This document shows positions 36,126-47,132 of a stretch of DNA of 64,000 bases, in pieces. The DNA is from Coccinella septempunctata (taxonomy: Eukaryota; Arthropoda; Insecta; Coleoptera; Coccinellidae). Position 1 is the first letter of the stretch. Every line of letters starts with the position of its first letter. Location of the stretch: NCBI RefSeq assembly GCF_907165205.1, contig NC_058189.1, positions 56,322,270-56,386,269 of the forward strand. The letters run 5' to 3'. Below the pieces are notes generated by a model. It was not told the DNA's origin. It did not search any database and was given only the letters and a program-made list of their open reading frames with translations. Made by a program: the position numbers and the translations under genes.

Positions 36126-37056
36126 CTTTCCTATGATAATTGAGGAGATGAGTTGCTTCCCGATATTGACTTAATTATATTATTGATAACTTAATTTCAA
36201 AATCGCCTATAGGGCTAAAACTGCCACAAGGGTATGGGTCACCTATGTAGCTCGGTAGTGGAGTAAATCAACAGAATCACTTCGAGCTATAGAGATAAAC
36301 CCACGCTCGAAAGCTGAAAAAAATCAAGATTACAACCAATTTGTTCATGATAATCGCTGAATTAAGCGAAATGGGATTTCACGCATTTTCGTGAATATCA
36401 TGGTAAGAGAATGAATAATTCATCACCAAAACTGGTATCCTACTATATGTTTCATGTGTGGTCTGGTGTCTATTTCGACGTTTCCTGATTGTTCGGTTTG
36501 TTCTGAATTTTATTGCAACAAAACAATAAAAGCTCTTGGTGTCATTTTTCAAGTTTATTCGAATAACCACGACGTTTCTTCATTCATCAAATAAAATTAT
36601 GCATATATGTTAAGCATTCGCCAATAGTTTATTCACTGATGCTAAATTATGCACTTATTTTAAAACACTACGTAGAATTTTTTTCGCAGAAAAGATTCAC
36701 CGAAGGATTGTTGCCATATCATCAACATATCTAGGTATTATGAGTTTTCGTGAATATTTCACTTTTGGAACATTATTCCCGAGGATTAATATTTGGAATC
36801 GAGAACAAATAAAAATTTCAACAAGTCTTTTCTGCATCCACTCTTTTTTTAAGACATCCAGATAAAAAATCGAATGAAGAAATGCGTCTTTTCTGAATGT
36901 TAATGATAATTTTGGAAAAACATCCTCTGTGAAATTTGCAGCTTTTATATGAAATGATCTTGGTCGCAGTTTTGAGATAGCACTTTTAGAAGATTAGGTA
37001 CCTGATTATGAAATCGTTCCAGACATTTTTTCATTTTATCTGAGGAAAGAAGAAAT
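36126..37056. other. AT-rich intron interval, nothing recognised
   Basis: No repeat family, coding domain or RNA gene was recognised. Confidence 0.4.
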
Positions 37057-37340
37057 CAAAGGTTATAGAGTGGAAAGATGGGAAACGAAGCGACTAAAGT
37101 GATGTGTTTCAAATGTGTTTCTAAGACCCTAAGACTGGTTAAAATTTTAATTCGAGGGCCATTTGCAGAAACATGAGATTTTGTTGAAGATTTCAGATGG
37201 CTATTTTGATCAAAGAGGTTTAGAATGTCTTGATTCTCGTAAATTCTTTTGTTTATATATCTCATTCTAGTTGCTGATTATTGAATTTTTGTGTCTAATT
37301 TCTTGGCGTAAACCTCACAATATCGTTCGAAAATTATTGT

Positions 37341-37691
37341 ATGGTGAGGAACTGTGGACCAAATAAAAATAAAAATGGGAATGTAAGTATTAAAACTGGT
37401 AACATGTGACTCCGTCATTCATTGATTTATTTTCAGCGTTCCGAAGTGGATAAAATTTTCAGGCCTGCAAACACTACTGACTACACCATGTGCAGTGAAC
37501 ATTTTACTGCAAGTCAATTGAGAACTGTTCATCCACGTAAATTGTTATATGCAGGAAGCATCCCTTGCATGAAGGGCCCATGTAGGGGAGTTTATGACTT
37601 TTATACGTCATTCAAAGATTCTCAATTGCTACTCCTTCGATATATTCAGAAATGCAATGGTTTTATTGATTTCGATTTGGGGATAGAGTGA
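37341..37691 (+). pseudogene. THAP-domain-like relic with a short intron
   Basis: ATG at 37341 gives MVRNCGPNKNKNGN to 37382. A GTAAGT donor and TTTTCAG acceptor define a 54-bp intron (37383-37436). The frame resumes RSEVDKIFRPANTTDYTM, then CSEHFTAS and LLYAGSIPCM. CSEHF followed by an (A/S)IP block is the signature of the second half of a THAP zinc finger (C2CH). Only one Cys is left at the first site and the middle is shorter than the usual 35-50 residues, so the finger is probably not functional. The tail runs into family C sequence and ends at 37691. It could also be a small domesticated gene. Confidence 0.4.
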
Positions 37692-37712
37692 CTATCAAAT
37701 TGTTGTATGGAA
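37617..37712 (+). mobile_element. family C fragment
   Basis: CAATTGCTACTCCTTCGATA and ATTCAGAAATGCAATGGTTT match the inner half of the 3625 copy. It supplies the last 25 or so codons of the THAP-like frame, which suggests that C is an internal-deletion derivative of the element behind that frame. Confidence 0.6.
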
Positions 37713-38500
37713 AGTCAAAGTTTTCTGAAACCAGCTGTTTTGTATTTATTAATCAATTTGTATATTGTGTCATAAAGAGACCATACCATGAAGAAATCAT
37801 AAAAAAGTGTGAAGAAACTGTAGGTATAGGTACTGACGGGCTAACATACAAGTCTTGTATTCCTCTGGAAGGTTTCTTTTAATTCTGGTTCTAAAAATTC
37901 TGTAAATAATATGTAAGTGACTGAAATGTTTATTCTTTGTTTGATTAGATATTGAATATTGGGTCATATTAATTTCTGATATAAATTGTACAAATTCAAC
38001 TGAGTTTATTAATTCAAAACAACGTATTGCACAGAAATAACACCTCTGACGTATAGCAGATCACCATATACTTTTGTGTTCTAGTCAAAGCTATATTCGT
38101 TGTCCATAATTTCAAATTTTTGTAAATTTTTATAAATTGTAAATAAAAATATAGCACATACGACAGCGTATTTTATTGATATCGATCGATTCCAAACAAC
38201 GTTCAGATGAAAACTAGCATCCTGGTCACAAAACAAAACCATATTTTTTGTTTTGTCGCTCAGGATGTTTGTATTCTGGTCCCAACAAAGTCGATATTGA
38301 AATTCAATACAAGGAATTGAATGATAATTTCGCGCTCCCCAATTACAAAACAGAAAACTGTTATCAAACAGTTCTTCTGTATTGACAGTACGTTTTCAGC
38401 GCCATCTCATTGTAAAATGTGTTTTCACTAACCGAAATGTAGTCGGTTTTTAGTACAAGCGATATGAGGGCGTTTCCTATCTTTCCACTCTATAATCTTT

Positions 38501-40129
38501 GGAAGAAACCTCATACCTATGAACTTCAAATTTGCCGACTATCATGGAAGAATTTCTTCCTTTTCAAAGATGAAGCTCGTAAAAATAGCTGCGAATTGGT
38601 AGCTCGAATGAACCTACTCAATTTATCGAATATTGAATCGTGGTTGTTGATCATTGCTTCAGTATTTGCTGTCACCAAATTGATCCATCTGTCCCTCCAT
38701 TGTGATGCGGTTAACCGAGAGATTCAAAGAGATCACTGCCTCGTCGTGATATTCAAATTAAGTTCGAAACATTAATGCTAACACAGGAGATGTCTATCAA
38801 ATCCAATAAATACGAACCGGTTCGTACTCGTGCCCAAAAAAATATAACATTTCTGTTGATTAGAGCCATTATAGCATAAAAGCCCGTACGGACCGATTCC
38901 ATTCTTTTATGCCTCATAAATTAGCTTGGAGAATGTTAATTGACGATTAACAAATATGTGTTCCTCATTTTTCATCAATGTCGGAATCCAAGAAATATTT
39001 TCATGTACGTAGACGATCCTCTGGCGATTTCCGTGTGATTTAAACCTAGGTGCGTCATTTTAAGTGACAATTTTAAGTCTGCGTTAAGTGGAGAACATAG
39101 AAATAAAAACGGGGTATTATTGTTTCGTTCTGAGATCTCGATGGTATCAAATTTAGAAATTTCAAGATGATGGCTATAAAAATTCCGCTCGGACTAAACT
39201 ACTCATAAAATATATATGATATGGATGGGGAGATCCTCGTGGGATGACTATCAGGCCTCTTAATCGATGTCATATAATTATTTGTAAAACAATCTGCGCG
39301 TACACTTAACGATGAGATGGAATAGAAACTGTTTGATGTACAAGATGTGCCATAAACACTATTAGTTTCGAAGATTTTATAACATGTTTGAAAGTCCTAT
39401 TAGAATATGTATTTGTGTGACGCCACACAACAGACCGACTCAGATTAATTGTTAAATATTATTCAAATTAATTGGTTAGAGGAACTGGATACGTATTAGG
39501 GTAATCTTTGACCTGAACTCATCTTTAACGGTTTAATTAACGAGCGATCCTGGCATCGTTTTTTTCATAGCATCCATCATTCTTTAGACTAATCCTCCGA
39601 ATGTGCAGAGAGCTATTATTATAAATAATTTTCTAATTTTTAAAACGTCATATTGGAAATTCGCATTTTTTTGCGGATAACCAGAGAAAGTGGTCCAAGA
39701 AGATCATGACATTCAGAATAGTGTGTTATTTATATTTCGAAAATATCTTAAATCATTTCTCTTATAATGCATAATGCAAAAACATTTCATGTAGTATGGG
39801 AGTCTGGGAGAGTTGAACCCCTTTTCACTCTGAAGCCACTTAAGTTGAATCTGTAAACGGTTTTTTTGCGTGAAGATATCATGTCCAAATAGGTAACGAT
39901 AGATAATAGTATAGTGATGGTGAGATGAACATTTGGTGTACAACAATTCTTTTTTAGAATCAAATTGGCTCATGTCTCCCTTACCCATGAGAGAGTTGAA
40001 CAGGGGGCGAGAGAGACTTGACCATAAGTTTGTTTATCAAGAAAAACATTGAAAGAAATAAATTTTCTATGACTAACGATTGTCTATGTCAAGTTTTTCA
40101 TGATCAGATGTATCAGCGTATGAAATACT
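38501..40129. other. intron interval with no recognised repeat
   Basis: About 1.6 kb without a repeat family. The 103-codon frame 38464-38775 overlaps the inverted repeat at its start and has no recognised domain. AT-rich, and a possible regulatory interval. Confidence 0.4.
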
Positions 40130-40665
40130 TATACTCCATTCACATTCATTTTAGGAGTCGGTTGGCCATGAAATAATTTTCTCAAGTTTTTGTAACAAAA
40201 CGGAGTAAGGTTGGCACTCATGAAATGTCGTTAATGTCATAACGCCGTTGCCACAACTATTATCAATTTTTATTACGAAAATGCCGAAAGTGATTTAAAA
40301 AAGAGACAGGGTTTCAGGAAGTGCTATTTAGAATTGAGGTCCGCTCATTCAAATAGTTATACCCTGATATTCTAAAATCCTCAATACGTCAGACGGTAGT
40401 GAACATATTCAATGTAAGATGTAGATAAAAGAATTTATAGATATATTGTTTCATCTGAATCTAAACGACTTATATTTCAGCTGAATTTCCACAATCAGGG
40501 AGATTGTGAATGAATAGGATGACAAAGAATTTTTTTCTATTGGGAGACCCAAAAGAGTGGTGGCATTTGAGAATTTTATGTTTGAGTGAATTAATGCGAA
40601 AAGTTTACTACAGGATATTCGATGAATGTCATCGTAGAATAAGATCCCGAAAATTGATTTTTCTA

Positions 40666-41109
40666 CAAGCGTGCGCGTTCAATCTTTTTCCCGCACGCAT
40701 TTCAAGTTGCAAAGAGTCACTTTTCCAAAACGTGCGGGAAAAACGCCTGCTATTTCTTTCCCGCACGCAAATGCGTGCGGGAAAGAAATAGCAGGCGTTT
40801 TTTTATAGAATAAATTAAATTCTATCATGTCTCTATGCACCGAACGTCAACGATGAGTAACCCATGGTAACGACATGCAGAATTACGTCTGTCTTTTTAA
40901 TGAATTAATCAAATGAGATATGATCTGTATCGTGCAATTGATATATTTATATATTTCAAGCGCTTGTAGAAAAAATATTGTTCCTAACTCTTGCGGAAAG
41001 TGTCTTGCCCGCACTCAACTGCTTACCCGAACTCTGCTTCGCATCGTTCGGGCAACGGCAGTTTCGTGCGGGCAAGTATCACTTTCCGCACTTGATAGGA
41101 AAATAACTA
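40666..41109. mobile_element. insertion N, CpG-rich element inside family A
   Basis: About 440 bp inserted in family A, flanked by TTTTCTA on both sides (a likely 7-bp target duplication). It is far richer in GC and CpG than its host. CCCGCAC or its complement GTGCGGG occurs six times, partly as inverted pairs: CTTGCCCGCAC at about 41006 and GTGCGGGCAAG at about 41071 mirror each other with their neighbours. It contains the perfect hairpin at 40739-40802. No protein is recognised. Similar GTGCGGG and CCCGCAC blocks recur at 41868 and 41923. Confidence 0.65.
40739..40802. repeat. perfect inverted repeat, 31-bp arms and 2-bp spacer
   Basis: Left arm 40739-40769 and right arm 40772-40802 are exact reverse complements separated by AA. 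The arm begins AAAAACGCCTGC and ends CCCGCACGCA. RNA from either strand would fold into a near loop-less hairpin. Confidence 0.92.
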
Positions 41110-41725
41110 TTTTCTATTTTTCATTTGAATTGTCCTATACATTGTAAATGTCTTAAGGAACCAATTAATACCTAATTATTATTATTATATCAATGTATTA
41201 AGATGAACAGCCACAAATACGCGCCAGTTGTCCTTATAATTGTTTATTCATGTGAAATTTTTGTTCAAAGGTGAAGTTCATCTTGACTTAAAAATTAAAA
41301 CTTCCTTTAATTTATTTTACTTATATTGATACAAGATGATTTTTCGTGAAGAATTTAACATTCTTGTAATTATCTGTTAATTCCTTAGGGAGATACCCAT
41401 TCCCAACTACTGCATCATATGCATTTCATCTTCGGATTAGTATTTTTGAAATCTACAACTGATGTAACGTATTCAAACTTTAGTCAAAGAAGATAACGAA
41501 CATTAACTCTCCTCAAGGTAGTGCATATTATGATATTATACTGATCTCTTGTATTTTCCATGCAAATAATTGGATTTGCAACATAGAACGGGCAACATAG
41601 CGTTGATTTAAAACCCAAAAATGTTTTGACAAGCGTCATAACCCCACATTTTCGTACTATACAGAGTGAAATGTGTCAAATTTCCATGGCCAACCGAGTG
41701 CTAAAACAAAAGTGAATGGAGTATA

Positions 41726-43023
41726 CACGTTTTCTATTTCAGAGTCACTCTCACATATTTCCGAGATGTTTTTTACTTTTTTGAACATTTGTATATTATT
41801 TATTTTTTTTATATTTATTTTTATTATTCAATTTTCTTTTTTTGCAGCAAACTATTATTTAAGCTCTGTGCGGGAAACTGGGACCACTGATTATGTTTCC
41901 CGACCATAGCATGGGTCAAGACTCCCGCACTACCTTTTAGTCTATTCAACAGATGTTTTCTTGAAACTTTTACGACTATTATTAAGAAGGGTCTCGCCAA
42001 AATGAAGCCTCCACTAGTTGTGCCTTGTTAGAAATATGTCGCAAGCTATTTACCGGTAGCGGGAACTTTGAATTGAAATTTTTGAGGTGGTTCAAGTCTC
42101 CTAATTGAGCAGATCTCCCGGACTGCCCCTACTCACTGAAAAAAATCTCAACTTTTTTGTTTTCCGATTCATCAGATCCCAAGCATTATTCTTCTTTCTT
42201 TCCTATCATCCAACTGGGAGTTTTTGAGATATAATTCACTGAATTGTTCCCTTTTCTCCGAGAAACTTCTATTTTTAGTAGAATTTATTGTGCTATTTCC
42301 ATAATTTCGGCTAATTTCATTTCTATTTCTTCACGAAATATTCGACTGAAAAATTGTCCACATCTGCATAAATATTTATTTCATTTATTGCTTTCCACAT
42401 GTCTGGAAATGTTTCTTAAAATTTTCACAGAAATGTATTAGGTCCATTTTCAACTGGAAGAAAACATATATCTACAAATAAATTCATCTGAACTCAAAAC
42501 AAGCTGGTGATCACGTCCAATAATTTTAAATGCCCTTTTTATATAACAACTCCACAATCGAATAACTTCCTTATGCCGACCTCTTTCTTGGCGACATTTT
42601 CAATACCAAAATTCCTCAAACCACAAACCAAAAAACACTACCATTTATCCTTAACCGTTAACAATATATTCTGTAATCGATCGAAAGAGAAAATTGTTCT
42701 TCAGAAATTTCATATGAACCAGTTTTTGTCGGATCAATAATAATCCCCAATTATATCACAGCAGCTTCCAAGAACTAAACGGAACTTTCAATTGCTAAAA
42801 TTAATATACGGACGGCGCAGTATATTGATTGTCGCACATGAGTTCATATTCGGAAAGTTTATTTGTTTACCCCACTTTATATTCTTGGAAGATGTTATAC
42901 CACTTTTCTGTGTTCGAAATCTTCAGCAGAGAAATCGTTAAAATTAGGTGAAAATCGATCTCCGGATAATAATTATTGGAAACAAGGCCACTCAGATTTC
43001 AACAAACAAGGAGATTTTATTGA
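41726..43023. other. intron interval, mostly unrecognised
   Basis: A short stretch at about 41866-41925 has facing GTGCGGGAAAC and GACTCCCGCAC blocks, like those in insertion N. The rest shows no repeat family and no coding domain. Confidence 0.4.
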
Positions 43024-44203
43024 TAGTTGGGGAACCCAAGAGGGAAATTCGGGGTTTACTCGAGCGTGTCAGATTAATACAAGGGTAGATACCTTGAACC
43101 CTGTAGAGTACCTCTACTAAAAATAAGACCTGTATATAGGGGGAATTGTCTAGGAGAGCCTGTCAGAATAGAAAAAAAAACGATCATTCATTGTACATAC
43201 TCGAGCGTATCAGATTAAGATAAATGTGGTTAATTACTTGTTGGAAAGTATATCTATATTCTCTTAATCTGAAAATTTAAGCTTGACGAAAATGTGTGGG
43301 AGGGCGCCAAACTTGCAAAAAAAATCACGTGTGCATTCTCGAGCGCGGTGGTTTTATTTTTATTTTGAAGCTAATGAGTCAAGAATAACGGAAAAATATA
43401 ATATGACAGTTTCAGCAAGCCGAAACAATAAAAATTAGCCATAAAGGTCACAAAAAATCAGTTTTTTTGAAGTATCTACTCTCCTGGGCTTCGAATTGTT
43501 TTCGCATTCATTATTAAATTTGTAGAGCATAAGATTCTCTACAAATTTTGTCCGAAGCAATTTTTTCTACGTTCAAACGTTTTTGAGATATACGGCGATG
43601 AATGTACATTAGATTTGGTTTCTTCAATGACCTTGGCCTTCTGCATGTGTGGCTAAGCTCCTTTCCCTTACCGCACTCTAACTCGAAAACGGTTGAGACT
43701 ATGCAAAATTGCTTCAGACAAAAGTTGTTTAGAATTTCACTATCTACAAATTTCATAATGAATACAGAAACGATAAGTGGTACAGGAAGGGTGATATTTA
43801 AAAAAAATGCATGGATATCATCTTCAAACTGTCAGATTAAGAGAACCCCCCTTATTAGTGTCATATTAATGGGTCAACACTTCAAAAATCTGACACTTTT
43901 GAAACTTTTTTTACCATTTTAAACTCTTCCGTACGGCCAGTCCCACCACGCAAACTGGCAGATTAACATGAATTTATGATCAGAGACACGTAGGGCATAT
44001 ACAGTATCTTAATCTGACACGCTCGAGTATGTAACACCTGCCGATTTTTTTACATCTTTGAAAACCTGCAGACGCTTTCCCCACCTCTGAAAGTGCATAC
44101 ATCATAGAACCTTTTTTACTTTCTATCATCTAATCTTCGAAATCCACTAGGTCTCCAAGACGCTGGAGTAAATCCCGATTCAGCATCGTCCGCTCCCTAA
44201 CTA
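43024..44203. mobile_element. family G transposon, both ends present
   Basis: About 1.18 kb. The left end is TAGTTGGGGAACCCAAGAGG then TTTACTCGAGCG; the right end, inverted, is TAGTTAGGGAGCGGACGATG then GATTTACTCCAGCG. CTCGAGCGTGTCAGATTA and variants recur inside at 43058, 43201 and (reverse) 44014. A block around GCTTCAGACAAAAGTTGT and its relative around ATAATGAATGCGAAAACAAT occur as inverted sub-repeats. The frame at 43602-43922 lies wholly inside and has no recognised domain. Confidence 0.8.
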
Positions 44204-45188
44204 TAAGGTGAATATAAAAATATTAACTTAATTAATCATTTATTAATATTGTTTAAGACATCATCCAAAGGATGATGACACCATTGTCTGAAATTTTCCT
44301 GATGATTATTCAAAATCCTCTAGCTCAAATGAAACTGTTGGAGAGCATAAGCTTCGATTTGAAGCCGTCGTAAAGAGCAATGCACCCAAAAGGAATCGAC
44401 AGTCATTACCTCTACGGATAAAACTAATCAGTCCTGTATGCCAAGTTGTTAACCTTTTATATTTAGCCTACCTGACAAAATATACGAGATGGCTTGATCG
44501 TATTCCGGCAGTTCATGGTTTCATGAAAATAAAGCGAAATTTATGATCCAACAATCATGATACCGAAGGCGCATAAAATCATGTCGAGATGGTTATTCAC
44601 TTCTGGTAACCTAATTCTCAGGCTCAACCCACTACGGCAAGATGAAGCATTTCATTCCTTTATTGTGACTCTATGCTCGAATTTAATATATTCCGGTAAA
44701 TCTGCTCTGAAACGGGCGATATCGTTCAGCATGGGCGTGGGTTATGGTTTATGTAACATTTTTATGTTCACGTGGAAAGCGCCATCGCGAACTGAGGCTG
44801 TGAATACAGGGTGTCCCAATGAAAAGGAGTCAGACTTTGATATTTCTCATAGTATGATGATAGGGAATAATTGATGGAACACTTCTATTAATATTAGTAA
44901 GTGGCATATTTTGCGTTTCCCAAAAATCTCAAAACAGCCATTTCCTACGAGAGGGTGCTACATCCCCAAAAGTAAAGGGAACCAGGTTGGTTATAATCTA
45001 ATTTCAAAGGTTTGAATTTCCTCTTCAGAAATGTCAGAAATCATATAAAGTATTCATCAAAACACGGGTAGCACTGGCTGTTACTTTTTCCAGCCCTTAA
45101 ACAATTTCAGAATTCAATGAGCAAAAACCGCCTCGTCCACAGTCAAAGCCAATTTGTACACCCAATACTACATTAATGAATTCTTTTA
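44204..45188. other. intron interval with a lone transposon end
   Basis: ATACAGGGTGTCCCAATGAA at 44806 resembles the CAGGGTGTCCC ends of DNA transposons, but no partner end is seen. Nothing else recognised. Confidence 0.4.
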
Positions 45189-45729
45189 TATACAGGGTGA
45201 TTCATAACTATTGGGAGATAGGCAAAGGGCAGATTGTTTGGACCAAAATATGGCGATAGGACCAAATAAAATATTGCTGTGGAAAAATATAGAGGGCGTT
45301 AAAGTTGAATTTTTTATAAGGGGACAGAATATAATATTTTCTTCGAAGTTCGAAAGTCCTTTATTAAAAAAATTAGAAAATGCAAAGTCGAAGGAGGCCA
45401 CGTAAAACATTTAATTTATGTTCATTCTTCTTATGCTACATTGTTTTTAATTATGCTCTAACATCGAAATAAATAAATAAAATAAATAAATCGTTACTTC
45501 AAATCCCCTTCCGATGCTCTGAACTGTTCAATTGTGCTTTTCTTAAAAACGGATGAAAAAATGTACAGTGAAATTATTAGCAAAAAACGAAAAAAAAATT
45601 CAACTTTAACGGCTTCTATCTTTTTCCACAGCAATATTTTATTGAGGTATATTTGGTCCTATCGCCATATTTTGGTCCAAACAATCTGCCCTTAGCCTAT
45701 GTCCCAATAGTTATGAATCACCGTGTATA
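45189..45729. mobile_element. family L MITE with about 125-bp inverted arms
   Basis: The left arm starts TATACAGGGTGATTCATAAC and runs through GGCAGATTGTTTGGACCAAA and AATATTGCTGTGGAAAAATA to GTTAAAGTTGAATTTTTT; the right arm is its inverted copy with few differences. The element is 541 bp and lies 167 bp inside the intron from the first coding exon, so it is transcribed as part of the pre-mRNA. Confidence 0.9.
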
Positions 45730-45895
45730 TAAAAATGTCAGGTGCTATATTTTTTTGTGTTTGGTTTAAATTAGTTTTTGTTCCTATTGGGATAGGAACA
45801 CGATAATTGATCTAATCGAATTATATATAGTTATAGTCACTGGTTTAAATTTACTTAAGAAATCATTGAGAACTTTTTCTGTTTGAACTTCTTAC

Positions 45896-45973
45896 CTTGC
45901 ATCCTTCGCAGGTAAATGCTCCAAAGTGGAAACCTGCCGCAGGTTCCCCGCATACCTTGCACAGCTGGTTCAT
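45896..45973 (-). CDS. kni: knirps-family nuclear receptor, coding exon 1 (start and first zinc finger)
   Basis: This 78-bp exon encodes 26 residues, starting [14 protein letters not shown] and ending CEGCK. It is the first C4 zinc finger of the NR0A (knirps, knirps-related, eagle) family, with zinc-binding Cys at residues 5, 8, 22 and 25. The last codons are the start of the P-box (CEGCK), which contacts the DNA half-site. The exon ends GCAAG followed by a GTAAG donor (45891-45895), exactly between Lys26 and the Ser27 supplied by the second exon. The start is the family's usual MNQ; just before it on the minus strand is an acceptor-like TTTTCAG. The protein should be a nuclear, sequence-specific repressor used in embryonic patterning, as known for the family. 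Whether it is the kni/knrl or the eagle ortholog cannot be settled here; the symbol is a family-level choice. Confidence 0.93.
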
Positions 45974-45990
45974 CTGAAAATATATAGGGT
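45974..45990 (-). other. splice-acceptor-like sequence directly before the start codon
   Basis: On the minus strand the 17 bases before the ATG read as a T-rich stretch ending TATTTTCAG. This looks like a 3' splice site placed exactly at the start codon, which would mean the 5' UTR is made by one or more upstream exons at higher coordinates. The pyrimidine tract is short, so a chance match is possible. Confidence 0.45.
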
Positions 45991-46261
45991 GTGACATATC
46001 GTTACGTATTCTCACGAAGGAAGTTTTTGTCCTCAGAAAAATGATCTACATTTGATAAGACAAGAATTTAAGAGAAACAGACATAGGTTGAACAAAGAAC
46101 TTCAATAGTTGTTACATCGGAAAATAACAGAAAAGGATAATCATAAATCAATCATCCATATAGCAGTAGAGGCCTCACCAATAATGGCAACATTTTTTTT
46201 TTAATTATGGGCGAATAAACCGGTTGTAAAGGGCAAAATCCTGGCATCCGAGTGTTTTTTT

Positions 46262-47132
46262 TTTTCGATACCGGTAGATTCGGATGACTTTGAAAGTCCT
46301 GTAACTTGGGACAATTACCCCCCTTGCAGATTTCTATGTTTTTTATACCATTTATGAATGATGGGACAAACTTATAAGATTGTGTAGCGTCTTTTCGGTA
46401 AGTTTAACAATTAATTTCTGTTGAGTTTGCCGTGATCAGAATACAGGAGAGTAAAAGCGCATTTTTTATGGCCCTTATACTTTCTGTACAATGTGTTTCA
46501 CTTTGTGCATGTTTAATTTCTTTTTCTGGATACATGGGATATTGGGATATTAGATATGTCATGAAACAAGGTTGTTTTCAAATCAAACGGCAACATGGAT
46601 CTCATTCATTTATTTTGTAGTTTCATAGGGTGACTTGGGACAATGCCGAATAGATACAAGCGGCGCATTGGCAGCAGGAAATATGCCGATTTTTCGCAGG
46701 ATATTATTATTTACGTTATTTCCACAAATAAATCACCAAATAATGAAAGAAATCAAAGTTCCTTTGTTTTGTTTAGTTTTTTCACCTTTGAGTTGCAATA
46801 TATTTACTTTCGCTGTAATGGGGTTTATCATTTAAAGTACTCACCTTCAACTATATAATCACAAATTCTAATTTTACACTATACACACTATACTATTTCA
46901 TTTGAGGGTTGAGAAATCAATAGATTTTAACTTGTGTCGCATGCTTGCCAAATCGGTGGGTGACTTGGGACAATTACATTTTATTTTTTTCAAAATTTAT
47001 ATCCGAATTCTGAAGCATGGTATATATCCTAATCAATAGTCTGAATCATTAAGCATAGGTCACCGTTTTGAAAATATGAGTTGAAGTTGAATTCAACAAT
47101 CGTCCCAAGTCACCCGAATCTATGGTATTCGA
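46262..47132. mobile_element. family M repeat with GGTGACTTGGGACAAT motifs
   Basis: GGTGACTTGGGACAAT occurs at about 46629 and 46961, a near match (TAACTTGGGACAATTACC) at 46303, and the inverse CGTCCCAAGTCACCCGAAT at 47100. The outer edges (AGATTCGGATGACTTT at 46271 and its counterpart at 47100) suggest inverted ends. Two open frames inside (46432-46620, 46635-46835) show no domain. Confidence 0.5.

Larger units (their letters stand above)
37057..38500. mobile_element. possible THAP-type transposon bounded by an inverted repeat
   Basis: About 30 bp at 37060 (AAAGGTTATAGAGTGGAAAG plus ATGGGAAACG) recurs inverted at about 38470-38500 with two differences. Between them lie the THAP-like relic and a piece of family C. 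An imperfect hairpin of about 22-bp arms lies at 38219-38270. The borders are a guess based on this single inverted pair. Confidence 0.4.
40130..41725 (-). mobile_element. family A element, both ends present, with insertion N
   Basis: Starts TATACTCCATTCACATTCAT and ends CCGAGTGCTAAAACAAAAGT then GAATGGAGTATA. Without the insertion at 40666-41109 it is about 1.15 kb, like the other complete copies. Confidence 0.88.
11382..45895 (-). other. giant intron of the knirps-family gene (34,514 bp)
   Basis: The donor is GTAAG at 45891-45895 and the acceptor is CTCTTCCAG at 11382-11390. Joining the two exons restores the conserved CEGCK-SFFGR sequence without gain or loss of a base, so this is one phase-0 intron unless a small alternative exon exists inside. 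A large part is transposon-derived (families A, B, C, D, E, F, G, I, J, K, L, N, one mariner and a terminal piece of another, and LINE and THAP-like relics). The rest is AT-rich single-copy-looking sequence that may carry enhancers. Fly knirps-related also has a very long intron, while fly knirps does not; this is established knowledge, not visible here. Confidence 0.85.

Noticed and set aside
38464..38775. 103-codon frame starting in the inverted repeat near the THAP-like relic
   Set aside because: Its first residues match the reverse strand of the other repeat arm, but the remainder has no domain or splice support.
40666..41109. Bacterial contamination as an explanation for the CpG-rich insertion N
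   Set aside because: It is flanked by family A sequence on both sides with a short direct repeat, and similar GTGCGGG blocks recur at 41868, so it is an element of this genome.
43602..43922. 106-codon frame inside family G as a possible transposase
   Set aside because: The same segment in the second G copy is not open, and no DDE or other domain is recognised.
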